64,000 bases of DNA from Halobacteriovorax sp. DA5 (GTDB lineage Bacteria > Bdellovibrionota > Bacteriovoracia > Bacteriovoracales > Bacteriovoracaceae). The position numbers were made by a program, and so were the translations under genes. Positions 25,332 to 34,176 of the stretch are shown here, piece after piece (within the stretch, counting starts at the first letter, position 1; each line of letters opens with the position of its first letter). The notes under the pieces were generated by a model, which saw only the letters and a program-made list of their open reading frames with translations, was not told the origin of the DNA and searched no databases. The stretch is taken from assembly GCF_002903145.1 (NCBI RefSeq), contig NZ_PPDJ01000011.1:24656-88655 (forward strand), in the 5' to 3' direction.

Positions 25332-26459
25332 ATGGCCATTTATATCGAAAAAGTTGATATCTTAAACGATAAAAAGGCCCGTAAAAGATTTATTGACGTC
25401 CAATTTAATATTTATAAAGAAGACAAGTATTGGGTTCCACAACTACGCATGGAACTCAATAAACTTTTTAATCAAAAACATCCTTTTTATCAAACAGCGC
25501 AAAGTGCCTTTTACATTGCAATTAAAGATGGAAAAGATGTGGGCCGAATCATGGCCATCAACAATCACAACTATAATCAGTTCCATAGCACACAAGAAGC
25601 TCACTGGGGATTCTTTGAGGCCATCGATGATATCGAAGTCTTTAAGTCTCTTTTCAATTGTGCAATGGAATGGGGAAAATCACTTGGCCTTGAGCGATTT
25701 ATTGGGCCATTTAATCCATCAACAAATTATGAATGTGGAACACTGATTAAAGGCCATAATGAAATTCCAGTTCTCATGATGATGTACAATTATGAATACT
25801 ATCATCAATACTTAAATGAGCTTGGTTTTACGAAAGCAAAAGATCTCCTGGCCTACCATATGAAGGCGGATTTCGAGATGCCGGAAGTAATCAGAAAGAT
25901 TGCCTTAAGAGCGGAAGATAAGGCCAATATTACTTATCGTACAGTTTCTAAGAAAAATTGGGCGAAAGAAATTGATCTTATGTATAGCATCTACAATGAT
26001 GCTTGGGAGCAGAACTGGGGCTTTGTTCCAATGACAAAGGATGAGTTCTACGCCATGGCAGCAGACCTTAAAACTGTTGCTGACGAAAAACTAATTCTCT
26101 TTGCCATGGTTAATGGTGAAGAAGCCGGTTTCATCGTGGCCCTTCCAGACTTCAATCAAGTCCTACATAAAATTCCAGATGGAAAGCTATTTCCAAAAGG
26201 TATTTTTCAAGTTCTTCGTGCACCAAAGCTTATAGATGGTGTTCGAGTTATTACGATGGGTGTGAAAAAGAAGTATCGTCTGTATGGACTTGAATCAATT
26301 CTTTATTACAGATGCCATGAGAATATTAAACAGTATAAAAAATATAAGAATGTAGAGATGAGCTGGATTCTAGAAGATAATATCAATATGAATAAACCAC
26401 TCATTCGCATGAATGCTGTTCCTTACCGAACATATCGAATTTTTCAAAAAGAGTTATAA
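25332..26459 (+). CDS. GNAT-like N-acyltransferase, probable bacterial ceramide synthase
   Basis: This 375-residue protein has a GNAT-like fold; the segments GRIMAINNH, GPFNPSTNYECG and WILEDN are typical of a family often annotated only as N-acetyltransferase. In Caulobacter a GNAT-type protein beside spt acts as ceramide synthase, acylating the amine of the sphingoid base. The position here, 24 bp after spt and before a CerR-like gene, makes that role likely. It has AAGGAG before the ATG. Its stop overlaps the next start as TAATG. Assignment rests on context and family resemblance. Confidence 0.75.
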   Translation: MAIYIEKVDILNDKKARKRFIDVQFNIYKEDKYWVPQLRMELNKLFNQKHPFYQTAQSAFYIAIKDGKDVGRIMAINNHNYNQFHSTQEAHWGFFEAIDDIEVFKSLFNCAMEWGKSLGLERFIGPFNPSTNYECGTLIKGHNEIPVLMMMYNYEYYHQYLNELGFTKAKDLLAYHMKADFEMPEVIRKIALRAEDKANITYRTVSKKNWAKEIDLMYSIYNDAWEQNWGFVPMTKDEFYAMAADLKTVADEKLILFAMVNGEEAGFIVALPDFNQVLHKIPDGKLFPKGIFQVLRAPKLIDGVRVITMGVKKKYRLYGLESILYYRCHENIKQYKKYKNVEMSWILEDNINMNKPLIRMNAVPYRTYRIFQKEL

Positions 26460-27433
26460 TGAAAGTCTTAGTTACTGGTGCAACTGGTTTTGTCGGCTCA
26501 CATCTTTGTGACAAATTAAATCAACAAGGACATGAGGTTTTCGCTCTTGTGAGAAATCCTCAAAAGGCGCAGTCTTTAAACTTACCTGGCGAATATATCC
26601 AAGGTAGCCTTGAAGAGGCCTCAATCAAATCATGGGTAAGCGACCTACCAAAAGACTTAGATTGCGTTATCCATACTGCGGGAATTGTTTCAGCAAAACA
26701 CTCTCTTACTTTTGCAAAGACAAATCACATTGCCACAGAGAATTTAATAAATCGCTTAAAAGTAAAATTTGAAAATATTCATTTTATGCTAATTTCTTCA
26801 CAAGCTGCGGCCGGTCCTTCATCGCAATTAGTTGATGAAAGCATCGAATGCTTACCTGTTTCGGCCTATGGTCACTCAAAGCTTGCTGCAGAGATTGCAG
26901 TCAGAGAACTTTCTCCAGAGAGTTGGAATACCACAATAATCCGACCTCCAATGGTGATAGGTCCACGTGACAGTGCCGTTTTAGATGTTTTCAAAATGGT
27001 TAAGGGGCGTATTGTTACAGGCCCAGGACTTAACTTTAGAACGAAGAAATATAGTGTCGTTAATGTTTTTGACCTAGTCGATGCAATCATTCTTTGTGCA
27101 TCTCAAGAGCAAACAAAACAAGAAACTTATTTTGTAACTTCCGTAGATGAAGTAACTTTTGAAGAATTAATCAATGAAATTTCGAACGCTCTAGGAGTTC
27201 AAAAGGTTATGTTTATGGCATTACCAATTTGGCTACTAAGAATAGTTGCGGGAATTATCTACACTCTTCCAATTCACCTACCTCTTACTGGAGATAAGAT
27301 CAATGAATTGGAGCAAGATGCTTGGCTTTGCAGTAACTCAAAGATTAAGGCACTTGGTTTTGTCCCTAATTATAATTTAAAGGACACAATTGAGATGACA
27401 GCGAAGGACTACAAAGAGCGTAAATGGCTCTAA
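26459..27433 (+). CDS. NAD-dependent epimerase/dehydratase, probable ceramide reductase (CerR-like)
   Basis: This extended SDR has 324 residues. The nucleotide motif is TGATGFVGSHL at residues 6-16, and YGHSKLAAE carries the catalytic Tyr and Lys. A C-terminal hydrophobic segment (LPIWLLRIVAGIIYTLP) suggests membrane association. In Caulobacter an SDR of this kind reduces the 3-keto group of the acylated sphingoid base. Its start overlaps the upstream stop by 1 base, so expression is coupled. The cluster lacks an acyl carrier protein and acyl-ACP synthetase, which may be elsewhere. Confidence 0.78.
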   Translation: MKVLVTGATGFVGSHLCDKLNQQGHEVFALVRNPQKAQSLNLPGEYIQGSLEEASIKSWVSDLPKDLDCVIHTAGIVSAKHSLTFAKTNHIATENLINRLKVKFENIHFMLISSQAAAGPSSQLVDESIECLPVSAYGHSKLAAEIAVRELSPESWNTTIIRPPMVIGPRDSAVLDVFKMVKGRIVTGPGLNFRTKKYSVVNVFDLVDAIILCASQEQTKQETYFVTSVDEVTFEELINEISNALGVQKVMFMALPIWLLRIVAGIIYTLPIHLPLTGDKINELEQDAWLCSNSKIKALGFVPNYNLKDTIEMTAKDYKERKWL

Positions 27434-27434
27434 C

Positions 27435-28043
27435 TTAGTCTTCCTTAGGTCCTGTCACAGTTCTAAAAACATAATCCCATAATGGTGAGCTTACACCGTA
27501 CTTAGCTTTCTCATGTCTAAAGTGATGCTGAAGATGAAATTTCTTTAAGTAGCGCCCCACCTTTCCACTCATTTTAAAGTGATGAGTTGCATAGTGAATA
27601 TAGTCATAGCAAAGATAGCCTATTGTGAAGAAGGCCATAAAACCTGGCATATAAAAAGCTGGAATAAAAAGTGAAAAGAATAGCCAAATCAGCCCCATGA
27701 TCAAGATCGCTGGCACAGGCGGCATAACAAGCCTTGTCGGATCATTAGGGTCATCATGATGTAGCCCATGAAACAAGAACACAAATCGCTCTGAAAGTGG
27801 CCCAATAGGCTTTAAATGGAAAACAAAACGATGAAGTAGATATTCTGTAAGAGTCCAAATAATTAAACCACTAACTGCACATAGAATCATTTGTAGATGA
27901 GTGTAACCAAGTTCAAAATATGAACGATAAATTAGAAAACCAATAAATGGCGCCCAAAGCACTAGTGGCACAATTGGATGAACATGGGTAAATGACTCAA
28001 GAATTGGATTTTTAAATATTCTAATTGATTCGTACTTTTTCAC
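27435..28043 (-). CDS. Fatty acid 2-hydroxylase (sterol desaturase superfamily)
   Basis: This is a membrane di-iron hydroxylase of 202 residues with four hydrophobic segments. The histidine clusters HRFVFH, HGLHHDDPNDPTR, HYATHH and HLQHHFRH match the FA2H/Scs7 pattern, which adds the 2-hydroxyl to the N-acyl chain of ceramides. It is convergent with the CerR-like gene, 1 bp apart, completing the sphingolipid block. Hydroxylated sphingolipids are reported for Bacteriovorax stolpii, in agreement. The start is GTG. Confidence 0.87.
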   Translation of the reverse strand: MKKYESIRIFKNPILESFTHVHPIVPLVLWAPFIGFLIYRSYFELGYTHLQMILCAVSGLIIWTLTEYLLHRFVFHLKPIGPLSERFVFLFHGLHHDDPNDPTRLVMPPVPAILIMGLIWLFFSLFIPAFYMPGFMAFFTIGYLCYDYIHYATHHFKMSGKVGRYLKKFHLQHHFRHEKAKYGVSSPLWDYVFRTVTGPKED

Positions 28044-28199
28044 AACTTCTACCTGATTAAATATCCTCTATTTCTACCAAAAAAACTCGCTCAAGTCAGC
28101 TTTTAGCGACCTAAAATGTCCAGCTTTAACCCATATGAACGTGAATTCAAAAGTAATAAATTTTTGTGATGTCAGAAAGTAGAAAAACATATTTTATAG

Positions 28200-28387
28200 A
28201 GTGTGTAAATACCCTACTACAAGGGAGATAGAATAATGGACTAAGTTAATTTTTGCTGCGAGCTACTGTAAGAAAAAATCTCTTGTGGTTTCTGTAAAAT
28301 CGAATAAACTTATTAATAAGCAGAGACAAAAAATTAAAGACACTTCGGCGTTTCGGGAAAGGACTTTTTAGGAACGTCGTTTTTTTT
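28200..28387 (+). ncRNA. Candidate structured RNA in the 375-bp gene-free gap
   Basis: The gap 28044-28418 holds no credible protein gene, yet ends in a plus-strand hairpin with eight T's. No plus-strand gene precedes that terminator except the one ending at 27433. TTAATTTTTG..CTGC (from ~28246) can pair with GCAG..CAAAAAATTAA (from ~28320), and CTTATTAATAAG is a perfect palindrome. A GGGAGA plus ATG-GAC-TAA minimal frame lies at ~28222-28245. The 5' end is a guess. It could also be an untranslated tail. Confidence 0.3.
28346..28387 (+). terminator. Rho-independent terminator with T8 tail
   Basis: CGGCGTT (28346-28352) pairs with AACGTCG (28373-28379), with one G-U, and is followed at once by eight T's. 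The orientation fits a plus-strand transcript. Confidence 0.6.
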
Positions 28388-28418
28388 CAAAATCATCTCA
28401 ATCAATCTTAATAATCAT

Positions 28419-29498
28419 TTAACTCGTTCTAATTTCTTCAATATATGGTTTCCATTGGCCCATCCACTGATTCATGGACGCATTAACTAGTGAATTACTC
28501 TCTGGATGTACATTTACACTACAATAAGTAAGACTTAGCGTATCTTGGTGCTTTCCAGCATCAATCGATGGGATATTATTCCAAGTTCCAGTGTTGAAAT
28601 AATAACGACCTTCTGGGAATCGCCTCCACTCTTGTAAATGGGTATGCCCCATAACAACAGTATGAATCGAGCTATCGCGATCAAGAATCCTTCTGGCCAT
28701 GCGCTCATAGCGTGGATAAATTGTGATCTGTTGAAGAATTTTTAAGTTTGTTTTGAAATTCGAGTTCTGTCGTGTGTAATAATTCGAGTGAGTCTTAATG
28801 ACATAGTTAATACACGTGATAAATAGGCGCCAAAAGAATCTTGTATCATTAAAAAGACACCATTTAACATATGAAGACATAGGCCTTACTTTATCAATAT
28901 AAGGACGCTCTTTTTTAAGCTTTGGTAGAACGTTAATGCAAAAAAGAGAACCCCACGGAAAGTTCAATATATCCTTGCCACCAGGTCCGCGAATAAATTG
29001 TTTTGCCTTTGGTACAGTGTTTACAGCTTCAAATCGATGCCCATGTTCAACGTGTAGGCCATTTTCTAAAAAAGTTTCAGTAAAGATAATATTATCACCA
29101 CAGATTTTTGAAAACTTCTCTTGTGCACCTTTAAAAAGCATACCAACATCGTGATTTCCTACAACATAGACAACACGCTTATGTGGCGCTCTTAAAAACT
29201 TTTTAAGACCTGCAAAAAAACGAGGGTGCCCTTTAGCGATATCCTCAATCTGTTTAATAGTCATTGCCTCATCGACGACATGAGTGAAAACACCATCTGA
29301 ATCGATTTGAATGAGATTTAAGATATCTCCATTCATGATGATTGTTACAGGTTTCGAATAATATTCATTCGTTGAAAAGTAGTCGCAAAATTCATAGAAG
29401 CGATTGTCTTCAAAGAAATCTTCTAAGATATTAAATTCACCGTTTTGCAGGTAACTACCTTTGCCTAAATGGAGATCAGATAAGATTAGATACTTCAT
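28419..29498 (-). CDS. Calcineurin-like metallophosphoesterase
   Basis: This 359-residue hydrolase has all five metallophosphoesterase blocks in order: DLHLG at residues 8-12, NGDIL, GNHD, HGH, and GHTH near the C-terminus. These bind a di-metal centre that cleaves phosphomonoesters or diesters. It resembles UDP-diacylglucosamine or lipid-type phosphoesterases only loosely, so the substrate is open. It starts 2 bp after the diguanylate cyclase gene, in a three-gene operon. Confidence 0.88.
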   Translation of the reverse strand: MKYLILSDLHLGKGSYLQNGEFNILEDFFEDNRFYEFCDYFSTNEYYSKPVTIIMNGDILNLIQIDSDGVFTHVVDEAMTIKQIEDIAKGHPRFFAGLKKFLRAPHKRVVYVVGNHDVGMLFKGAQEKFSKICGDNIIFTETFLENGLHVEHGHRFEAVNTVPKAKQFIRGPGGKDILNFPWGSLFCINVLPKLKKERPYIDKVRPMSSYVKWCLFNDTRFFWRLFITCINYVIKTHSNYYTRQNSNFKTNLKILQQITIYPRYERMARRILDRDSSIHTVVMGHTHLQEWRRFPEGRYYFNTGTWNNIPSIDAGKHQDTLSLTYCSVNVHPESNSLVNASMNQWMGQWKPYIEEIRTS

Positions 29499-29500
29499 AT

Positions 29501-30463
29501 TTATGAGTCTGCAACACAGACCTTGCCACGTCCAGACTTTTTTGCTTCATACATCATTCTATCGGCCATTCCGATAATTTCATTACGTCCTGAAGCGTTA
29601 GTTGGGTAATTGGCAACACCAATTGAGACACTCAATTGGACATCTTCATCCTCATGAGTATTGATTTCAAGCTCTGCCTCTATTTTATAAACAGTAGACT
29701 TAACTCGACTAAGAATTCTTTGTCCGATCATCTTAGCATCTTCTAACGAAGAGTATGGAGCAAGAACGACAAACTCATCTCCCCCATAACGATAACAAAG
29801 ATCATCCTCTCTTACAGTAGAACGAATTGTTTCTGCGACCTGCTGAAGTAAGCTTGTTCCAATCAAATGGCCATGGCCATCGTTGATACTTTTAAAGTAA
29901 TCAATATCGATGAAGATAAGAGAGAATGAACGTTCTAGTGCATCATATTCTCTAATAGCAGCATCAATATCACTTTTAAATTTTCTTTGATTATAAAGAC
30001 CTGTTACATCATCAACGTGAGCAAGGGCCTGTAGTCTTTGAAGTTCTTTTACTTGTAAAAGACTTCTAAACTTCGATTGAATATAGTTTTCTAATTGTCT
30101 AAAGATATCTGAAGGAAACTCTCCATTCAATACAAGATATAGACTTTGACTTCCATTGAAGCCGACCTCGACAAAGCGATACTTATCACCTTCTATTTCA
30201 AGATGAAGCTTTTGTGTCTTTAATGCACCCATTAGTTCTTGATAGACCTTACTTGGATACTCTTCAATAACTTTATTATTATAGAAATCTCTAATGATTG
30301 GATTTGAGGATTCATTATCTAACGTCGCAAAAACGAGTGGCGTTTTTGAATCAAACTCTGTCTTAATGAAATCGCGAAAAGACTTCAATACGATATTGAA
30401 ATTATGCTCTTCAACATTTTGACAAATAAATTCTAAAAGTGCTTTATACTGTTTTTCCAACAT
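29501..30463 (-). CDS. Diguanylate cyclase (GGDEF)
   Basis: This 320-residue cytoplasmic enzyme makes c-di-GMP from two GTP. Residues ~1-135 are a GAF-like sensor region and residues ~145-318 the GGDEF domain. The active site YGGDEF (227-231) is intact. An inhibitory I-site R218-x-x-D221 lies exactly five residues before it, so product inhibition is expected. There is no membrane segment. The neighbours are an acidic coiled-coil protein 8 bp upstream and a phosphoesterase downstream. The PilZ protein at 22.3 kb could be a receptor. Confidence 0.93.
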   Translation of the reverse strand: MLEKQYKALLEFICQNVEEHNFNIVLKSFRDFIKTEFDSKTPLVFATLDNESSNPIIRDFYNNKVIEEYPSKVYQELMGALKTQKLHLEIEGDKYRFVEVGFNGSQSLYLVLNGEFPSDIFRQLENYIQSKFRSLLQVKELQRLQALAHVDDVTGLYNQRKFKSDIDAAIREYDALERSFSLIFIDIDYFKSINDGHGHLIGTSLLQQVAETIRSTVREDDLCYRYGGDEFVVLAPYSSLEDAKMIGQRILSRVKSTVYKIEAELEINTHEDEDVQLSVSIGVANYPTNASGRNEIIGMADRMMYEAKKSGRGKVCVADS

Positions 30464-30471
30464 ACTAATTT

Positions 30472-32130
30472 TTAATCATCCAGTTCTAGTTCATCATCTA
30501 ATTCTAATGTATCAGCAACTACATTCAAAGAGCCTCTTAGATTACTAATAAGGCGTTCAAGTTTTTGCTCAGCTAAAACTCTTTCCTTCTTTGCTTGCCT
30601 CTCATTAATTGCAACGTTTTCCATATTAAATTCAAGAGTATCAATTTTTCGCTTAAGCTCTAAAATCTTCTCATCTCTTGCTTTTATTTTATTATCACTA
30701 TCGATGGCCATAAGTTCTAATTGACTTTCTAGCTCTTGTTCACGTGCTCTAACACTTGTATGATCGATTTTTAAGCGTGTCCCAATTTCGGCCATCTCTT
30801 CTCTCATGGCCTTATTCTTAGCTTCACTAAGCTCTAGCCCATGCTTGTATTTATCAAGAAGTGATTTCGTTTCCTCAACTTCAATTGCGTGACGCTTTTT
30901 AGCAATCGAAAGCTCAATATTTTTTTCATCAACTTCTGTTCTTAAGCTTAACGAATCTCTCTTAAGAAGCTCAATCATTGTTTTTAATTCATTTAGTTCA
31001 GTTAAAAGTTTAATACGATCTTCTTTTAACTCTGTAACAGTTACTCTTAAATCAAGTAGCTGCTCTTCACTTAGGGAGCTTAAAATGTGCCCAGGGTGAA
31101 AGTTAATATTTGCACTAACGTGATTCGATGCTGGAGCGGCCGGTGCCGATGCAACGAAATCATGGTGCTCAGAAGCAGCAGGAGTTTCAACCGAATCAAA
31201 TCCCCCAAGATCAATATTGCCAGTTTCTTCAGTTGGTGAAACTGCCGTTACAGTTAAGGTCTCATCTGGAGAATTATACTGCTGGTGATTTGCATCAACC
31301 ATTCCATCAAGTTGGGCCATTGTATCTTCTTGGCCAACAGAAGGAAGTTCCACTTCATTAGTTGTTTCATCATCAAATTGATCAAGATCATCGTCTAGCG
31401 ACATATCAATATCGGCGTCGAGATCATCAAGCTCGGAATCGAGATCTGCATCAAGACTATCAAAGTCATCTAGATCTCCCATATCATCGAGTTCACCTAA
31501 ATTATCAAGGTTACCAAGTGAATCTAATTCATCATCTAAATCTTCACCTAGTGACATCTCAAGATCATCAAGGTCCTCATCTAAAATATCACCTGAATCT
31601 TCTTCAAGGTTTACTGAAAAGTCATCAGCTGTTTCTATTTCAGATTCAGCACTGGCCTCCACGGCATCATCTTCTTCATCAATTTCTTCATCGACTTGTT
31701 CTAGCTTATCTTCAACAATAATCGGGTTATTATCCAGATCCAAGTCATCTTCACGAGCTGCATCTAGAGAAGCATTTGGAATAGTATCCCCTTCTTGAGT
31801 AAGGTTGATGGTAATACTAGATGAAAAATCCATATCAAGATCAGTTGGAGAATCTGCATTTACTGGAGCATTTTCTACGATATCATCATCACCACAAAGA
31901 TCGATGGCACTGACATCATCAAAATCTAGCTCAATACCTTCATCCAGTGGGGAGCTGTCTTCATTATTTAGCTGAGAGAAGTCAATATTAGTATCAACAA
32001 GAGTTAGAGAAGTCTTCTCTTGTGCGTCACTGCTACTATCAGTATCGCTTCCAAGAACTTCATCAACCGCATTTTGAATTTTCTCACTTTCAGCGAGTAA
32101 TTCTTCCTGTTGCTTCTTTTCTGCTGACAT
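30472..32130 (-). CDS. Large acidic repeat and coiled-coil protein
   Basis: The ATG at 32130, behind GGGGAAAA, is the preferred start; 32151 lacks a ribosome binding site. The 552-residue product has a highly acidic N-terminal half (residues ~60-290) made of degenerate DDLDxDLD-type repeats, then a short Ala/Pro linker, and a long coiled coil (~345-535) ending in another acidic tail. No enzyme motif or membrane segment is seen. It leads an operon with a diguanylate cyclase and may be a cytoplasmic scaffold or polar organiser (inference only). I do not recognise a named family. Confidence 0.75.
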   Translation of the reverse strand: MSAEKKQQEELLAESEKIQNAVDEVLGSDTDSSSDAQEKTSLTLVDTNIDFSQLNNEDSSPLDEGIELDFDDVSAIDLCGDDDIVENAPVNADSPTDLDMDFSSSITINLTQEGDTIPNASLDAAREDDLDLDNNPIIVEDKLEQVDEEIDEEDDAVEASAESEIETADDFSVNLEEDSGDILDEDLDDLEMSLGEDLDDELDSLGNLDNLGELDDMGDLDDFDSLDADLDSELDDLDADIDMSLDDDLDQFDDETTNEVELPSVGQEDTMAQLDGMVDANHQQYNSPDETLTVTAVSPTEETGNIDLGGFDSVETPAASEHHDFVASAPAAPASNHVSANINFHPGHILSSLSEEQLLDLRVTVTELKEDRIKLLTELNELKTMIELLKRDSLSLRTEVDEKNIELSIAKKRHAIEVEETKSLLDKYKHGLELSEAKNKAMREEMAEIGTRLKIDHTSVRAREQELESQLELMAIDSDNKIKARDEKILELKRKIDTLEFNMENVAINERQAKKERVLAEQKLERLISNLRGSLNVVADTLELDDELELDD

Positions 32131-32295
32131 AATTTTCCCCATCGCGGCCATGCAAAACGTATGAAATTTATTTAAATATGGCCTTTTCTTAAATCCTTAC
32201 CCTCTACTTTTCGCCTTTTTTCGAAAAAAGTTGAGTACTTACAACGCATAAAGTTATTTTATCGAAAGTTATTTTACTTTTTGAGGCATAAAGAC

Positions 32296-32325
32296 TTGAG
32301 AAGTGATTAAAAAATGTTCTACAAT
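32296..32325 (+). promoter_or_regulatory. Candidate sigma-70 promoter of the L,D-transpeptidase operon
   Basis: TTGAGA (32296-32301) and TACAAT (32320-32325) are separated by 18 bases and lie 31 bp before the ATG. Upstream (32249-32276) the 12-base AAAGTTATTTTA occurs twice as a direct repeat. Confidence 0.55.
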
Positions 32326-32356
32326 ATTAGGTAGTTATCAAATATAAAGGCTTTTC

Positions 32357-33418
32357 ATGATTAAAAAACTATTATTTTTATCGACTATTTTTACATCTAC
32401 TTTTTTTTCAGTAAGTAGCTTTGCTCAAGAATTTTTTCCATCGAGTCTACTTTTATTAAATGATTACTTCGCTCATCATGTGATCGTTGCAGAAAAGTCG
32501 ACTCATACAATCTACCTATATGAAAATAATAATGGCCTGCCACGTTTAATTAAGACATATCAAATGGCCACAGGTCAGAAAGTTGGAAATAAATCATTTC
32601 AAGGTGATCGTAGAACACCAGAAGGTGTTTATCATTTTGAGCAATTCATTGAACATAAAGATTTAATTAGAAAGCATGGTGAGCTTGGAGCTCAATATGG
32701 GGTTGGAGCATTTGTTCTTAACTACCCTAACCCAATTGATAAAGCGCTAGGAAAAACAGGTGGCGGAATTTGGCTACACTCAACAGACAACGAGCCAAGA
32801 ATTGACAAAGGCCTAGACTCAAAAGGTTGCCTTGTTGCTCACAATGTAAACCTAATTGATATTTCAAAATTTATTGAAATTAATAAGACAAATATTGTCG
32901 TTGTTCATAACTTAAAATTCTTTAACAAGGAAACTTGGGAAAAAGAAAAGAATGAAGTCCTTGATACTGTAAATGGTTGGCTAACAGCTTGGTCAACAGA
33001 GAATATCAATGACTACTTAAGCTTCTACTCACGCACAGATTTTATCGATCCAACTCGTGGACGTTACAATTCATTTGCACAGTATAAGAAGGCCGTATTT
33101 GCAAACCCAGGGACTCCTTCAATTCAGTTAAAAGATTTAACTGTATTAAAAGCTGATGACTATGTTGTCGTAACGTTCAAGCAAGACTACACTAGTAATA
33201 CAATTAACGATATTGGAAAGAAAACGCTCTATTTAAAGCGTGACCCTTATTATAAGTGGAAGATTGTCGCGGAGAGATGGCAGCGTATTCCAATGGATAT
33301 TACAAACGAGAGGGAGCACTTAAGTTTTGAACCTTCACAGAGGTTCTTTACTTCGCAAGACCCAAAACAAATTTTCACACTGAATCTCACTTTAACGAGA
33401 CCGTATAGCGAAAATTAA
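32357..33418 (+). CDS. L,D-transpeptidase (YkuD) with C-terminal NTF2-like domain
   Basis: This secreted peptidoglycan enzyme has 353 residues and a signal peptide ending near SFAQ (residue 24). The YkuD domain (~40-185) has the catalytic H141 in IWLHST and C158 in SKGCLV. Such enzymes make 3-3 cross-links, attach lipoproteins or exchange D-amino acids. The C-terminal ~150 residues (NGWLTAWSTENINDYLSFYS) look like a SnoaL/NTF2-type domain. It heads an operon with a bitopic membrane protein (11 bp) and a bactofilin (9 bp), so a role in localised wall remodelling is likely. Confidence 0.9.
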   Translation: MIKKLLFLSTIFTSTFFSVSSFAQEFFPSSLLLLNDYFAHHVIVAEKSTHTIYLYENNNGLPRLIKTYQMATGQKVGNKSFQGDRRTPEGVYHFEQFIEHKDLIRKHGELGAQYGVGAFVLNYPNPIDKALGKTGGGIWLHSTDNEPRIDKGLDSKGCLVAHNVNLIDISKFIEINKTNIVVVHNLKFFNKETWEKEKNEVLDTVNGWLTAWSTENINDYLSFYSRTDFIDPTRGRYNSFAQYKKAVFANPGTPSIQLKDLTVLKADDYVVVTFKQDYTSNTINDIGKKTLYLKRDPYYKWKIVAERWQRIPMDITNEREHLSFEPSQRFFTSQDPKQIFTLNLTLTRPYSEN

Positions 33419-33429
33419 AAGGGAACGGG

Positions 33430-34167
33430 ATGTCCACACCATCAAGTAGTTCAAAGGCAAAGAATAATTTGTCTTTCATTCTTTATGAAAATAATAAAGT
33501 ACCAAGATACTTACAGCTTTCTCCTCGCGAGTATAAAGCAATCATTTATGTACCAGTTGTTCTTACTGTATTTTCTATATTTGCCTTAGCTGGCTCATAC
33601 TTCTACACGAAGAATATTGAAAAGCTTATCAAGGCCAAAGAGCCATTAATTATAAAAAATCTAAGAGATGAGAACTCGACTCTGGCACAAAAGAATACTG
33701 AGTTAACAACTCTGAACCTTGACCTAACAAATCGACTTGCCAATGAAACGATTAGTGCAGTTAGTGCAAGTTCACTTAATATTATTGCTCCAGTAAAAGG
33801 TCAAAAAGACCTAACGAGTCCGGCCAGCATTAATATCGAAGACTTAAAAGTAACTAAGAAAGATGATAAAGCGGAACTTAACTTTAATATTATCAATATC
33901 ACAAAAGATAATAATAGGGTTTCTGGTTATATCCATATTTTCTTATTCGATGGGAATAACTACTTCCACTACCCTGAGGGCGGTGACTCAATTAGAAATT
34001 TCTCACTTAACTACACAAAGGGTGAATCATTTGCAACATCACGCTTTCGTCCTGTAACAGCTAAGTTTGATATGCCTAAGAATAAAACAGTTATGTTTAA
34101 GATTTTTATTTTCAACCGTCTTGGCGATATTGTTCATCAGCAATTATTTAGAGAAGAAATTAAGTAG
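33430..34167 (+). CDS. Bitopic membrane protein between L,D-transpeptidase and bactofilin
   Basis: This 245-residue protein has a cytoplasmic N-terminus (1-36), one membrane helix (~37-58), a short periplasmic coiled coil (~60-105) and a C-terminal beta-rich domain (~140-245). No named family is recognised. Its topology would let it link the cytoplasmic bactofilin polymer to the periplasmic L,D-transpeptidase encoded on either side (inference). AAGGGAACGGG precedes the ATG. Confidence 0.75.
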   Translation: MSTPSSSSKAKNNLSFILYENNKVPRYLQLSPREYKAIIYVPVVLTVFSIFALAGSYFYTKNIEKLIKAKEPLIIKNLRDENSTLAQKNTELTTLNLDLTNRLANETISAVSASSLNIIAPVKGQKDLTSPASINIEDLKVTKKDDKAELNFNIINITKDNNRVSGYIHIFLFDGNNYFHYPEGGDSIRNFSLNYTKGESFATSRFRPVTAKFDMPKNKTVMFKIFIFNRLGDIVHQQLFREEIK

Positions 34168-34176
34168 GGCCTTACT

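Noticed and set aside
28200..28387. tmRNA or 6S RNA in the 28.2-kb gap
   Set aside because: No tRNA-like ends, tag frame or the long interrupted hairpin expected of these RNAs; only kept as an unassigned candidate RNA.
31128..31721. Plus-strand frames opposite the acidic repeat gene
   Set aside because: They read His/Gln/Leu-rich low complexity caused by antisense of Asp-rich repeats; no start signal.
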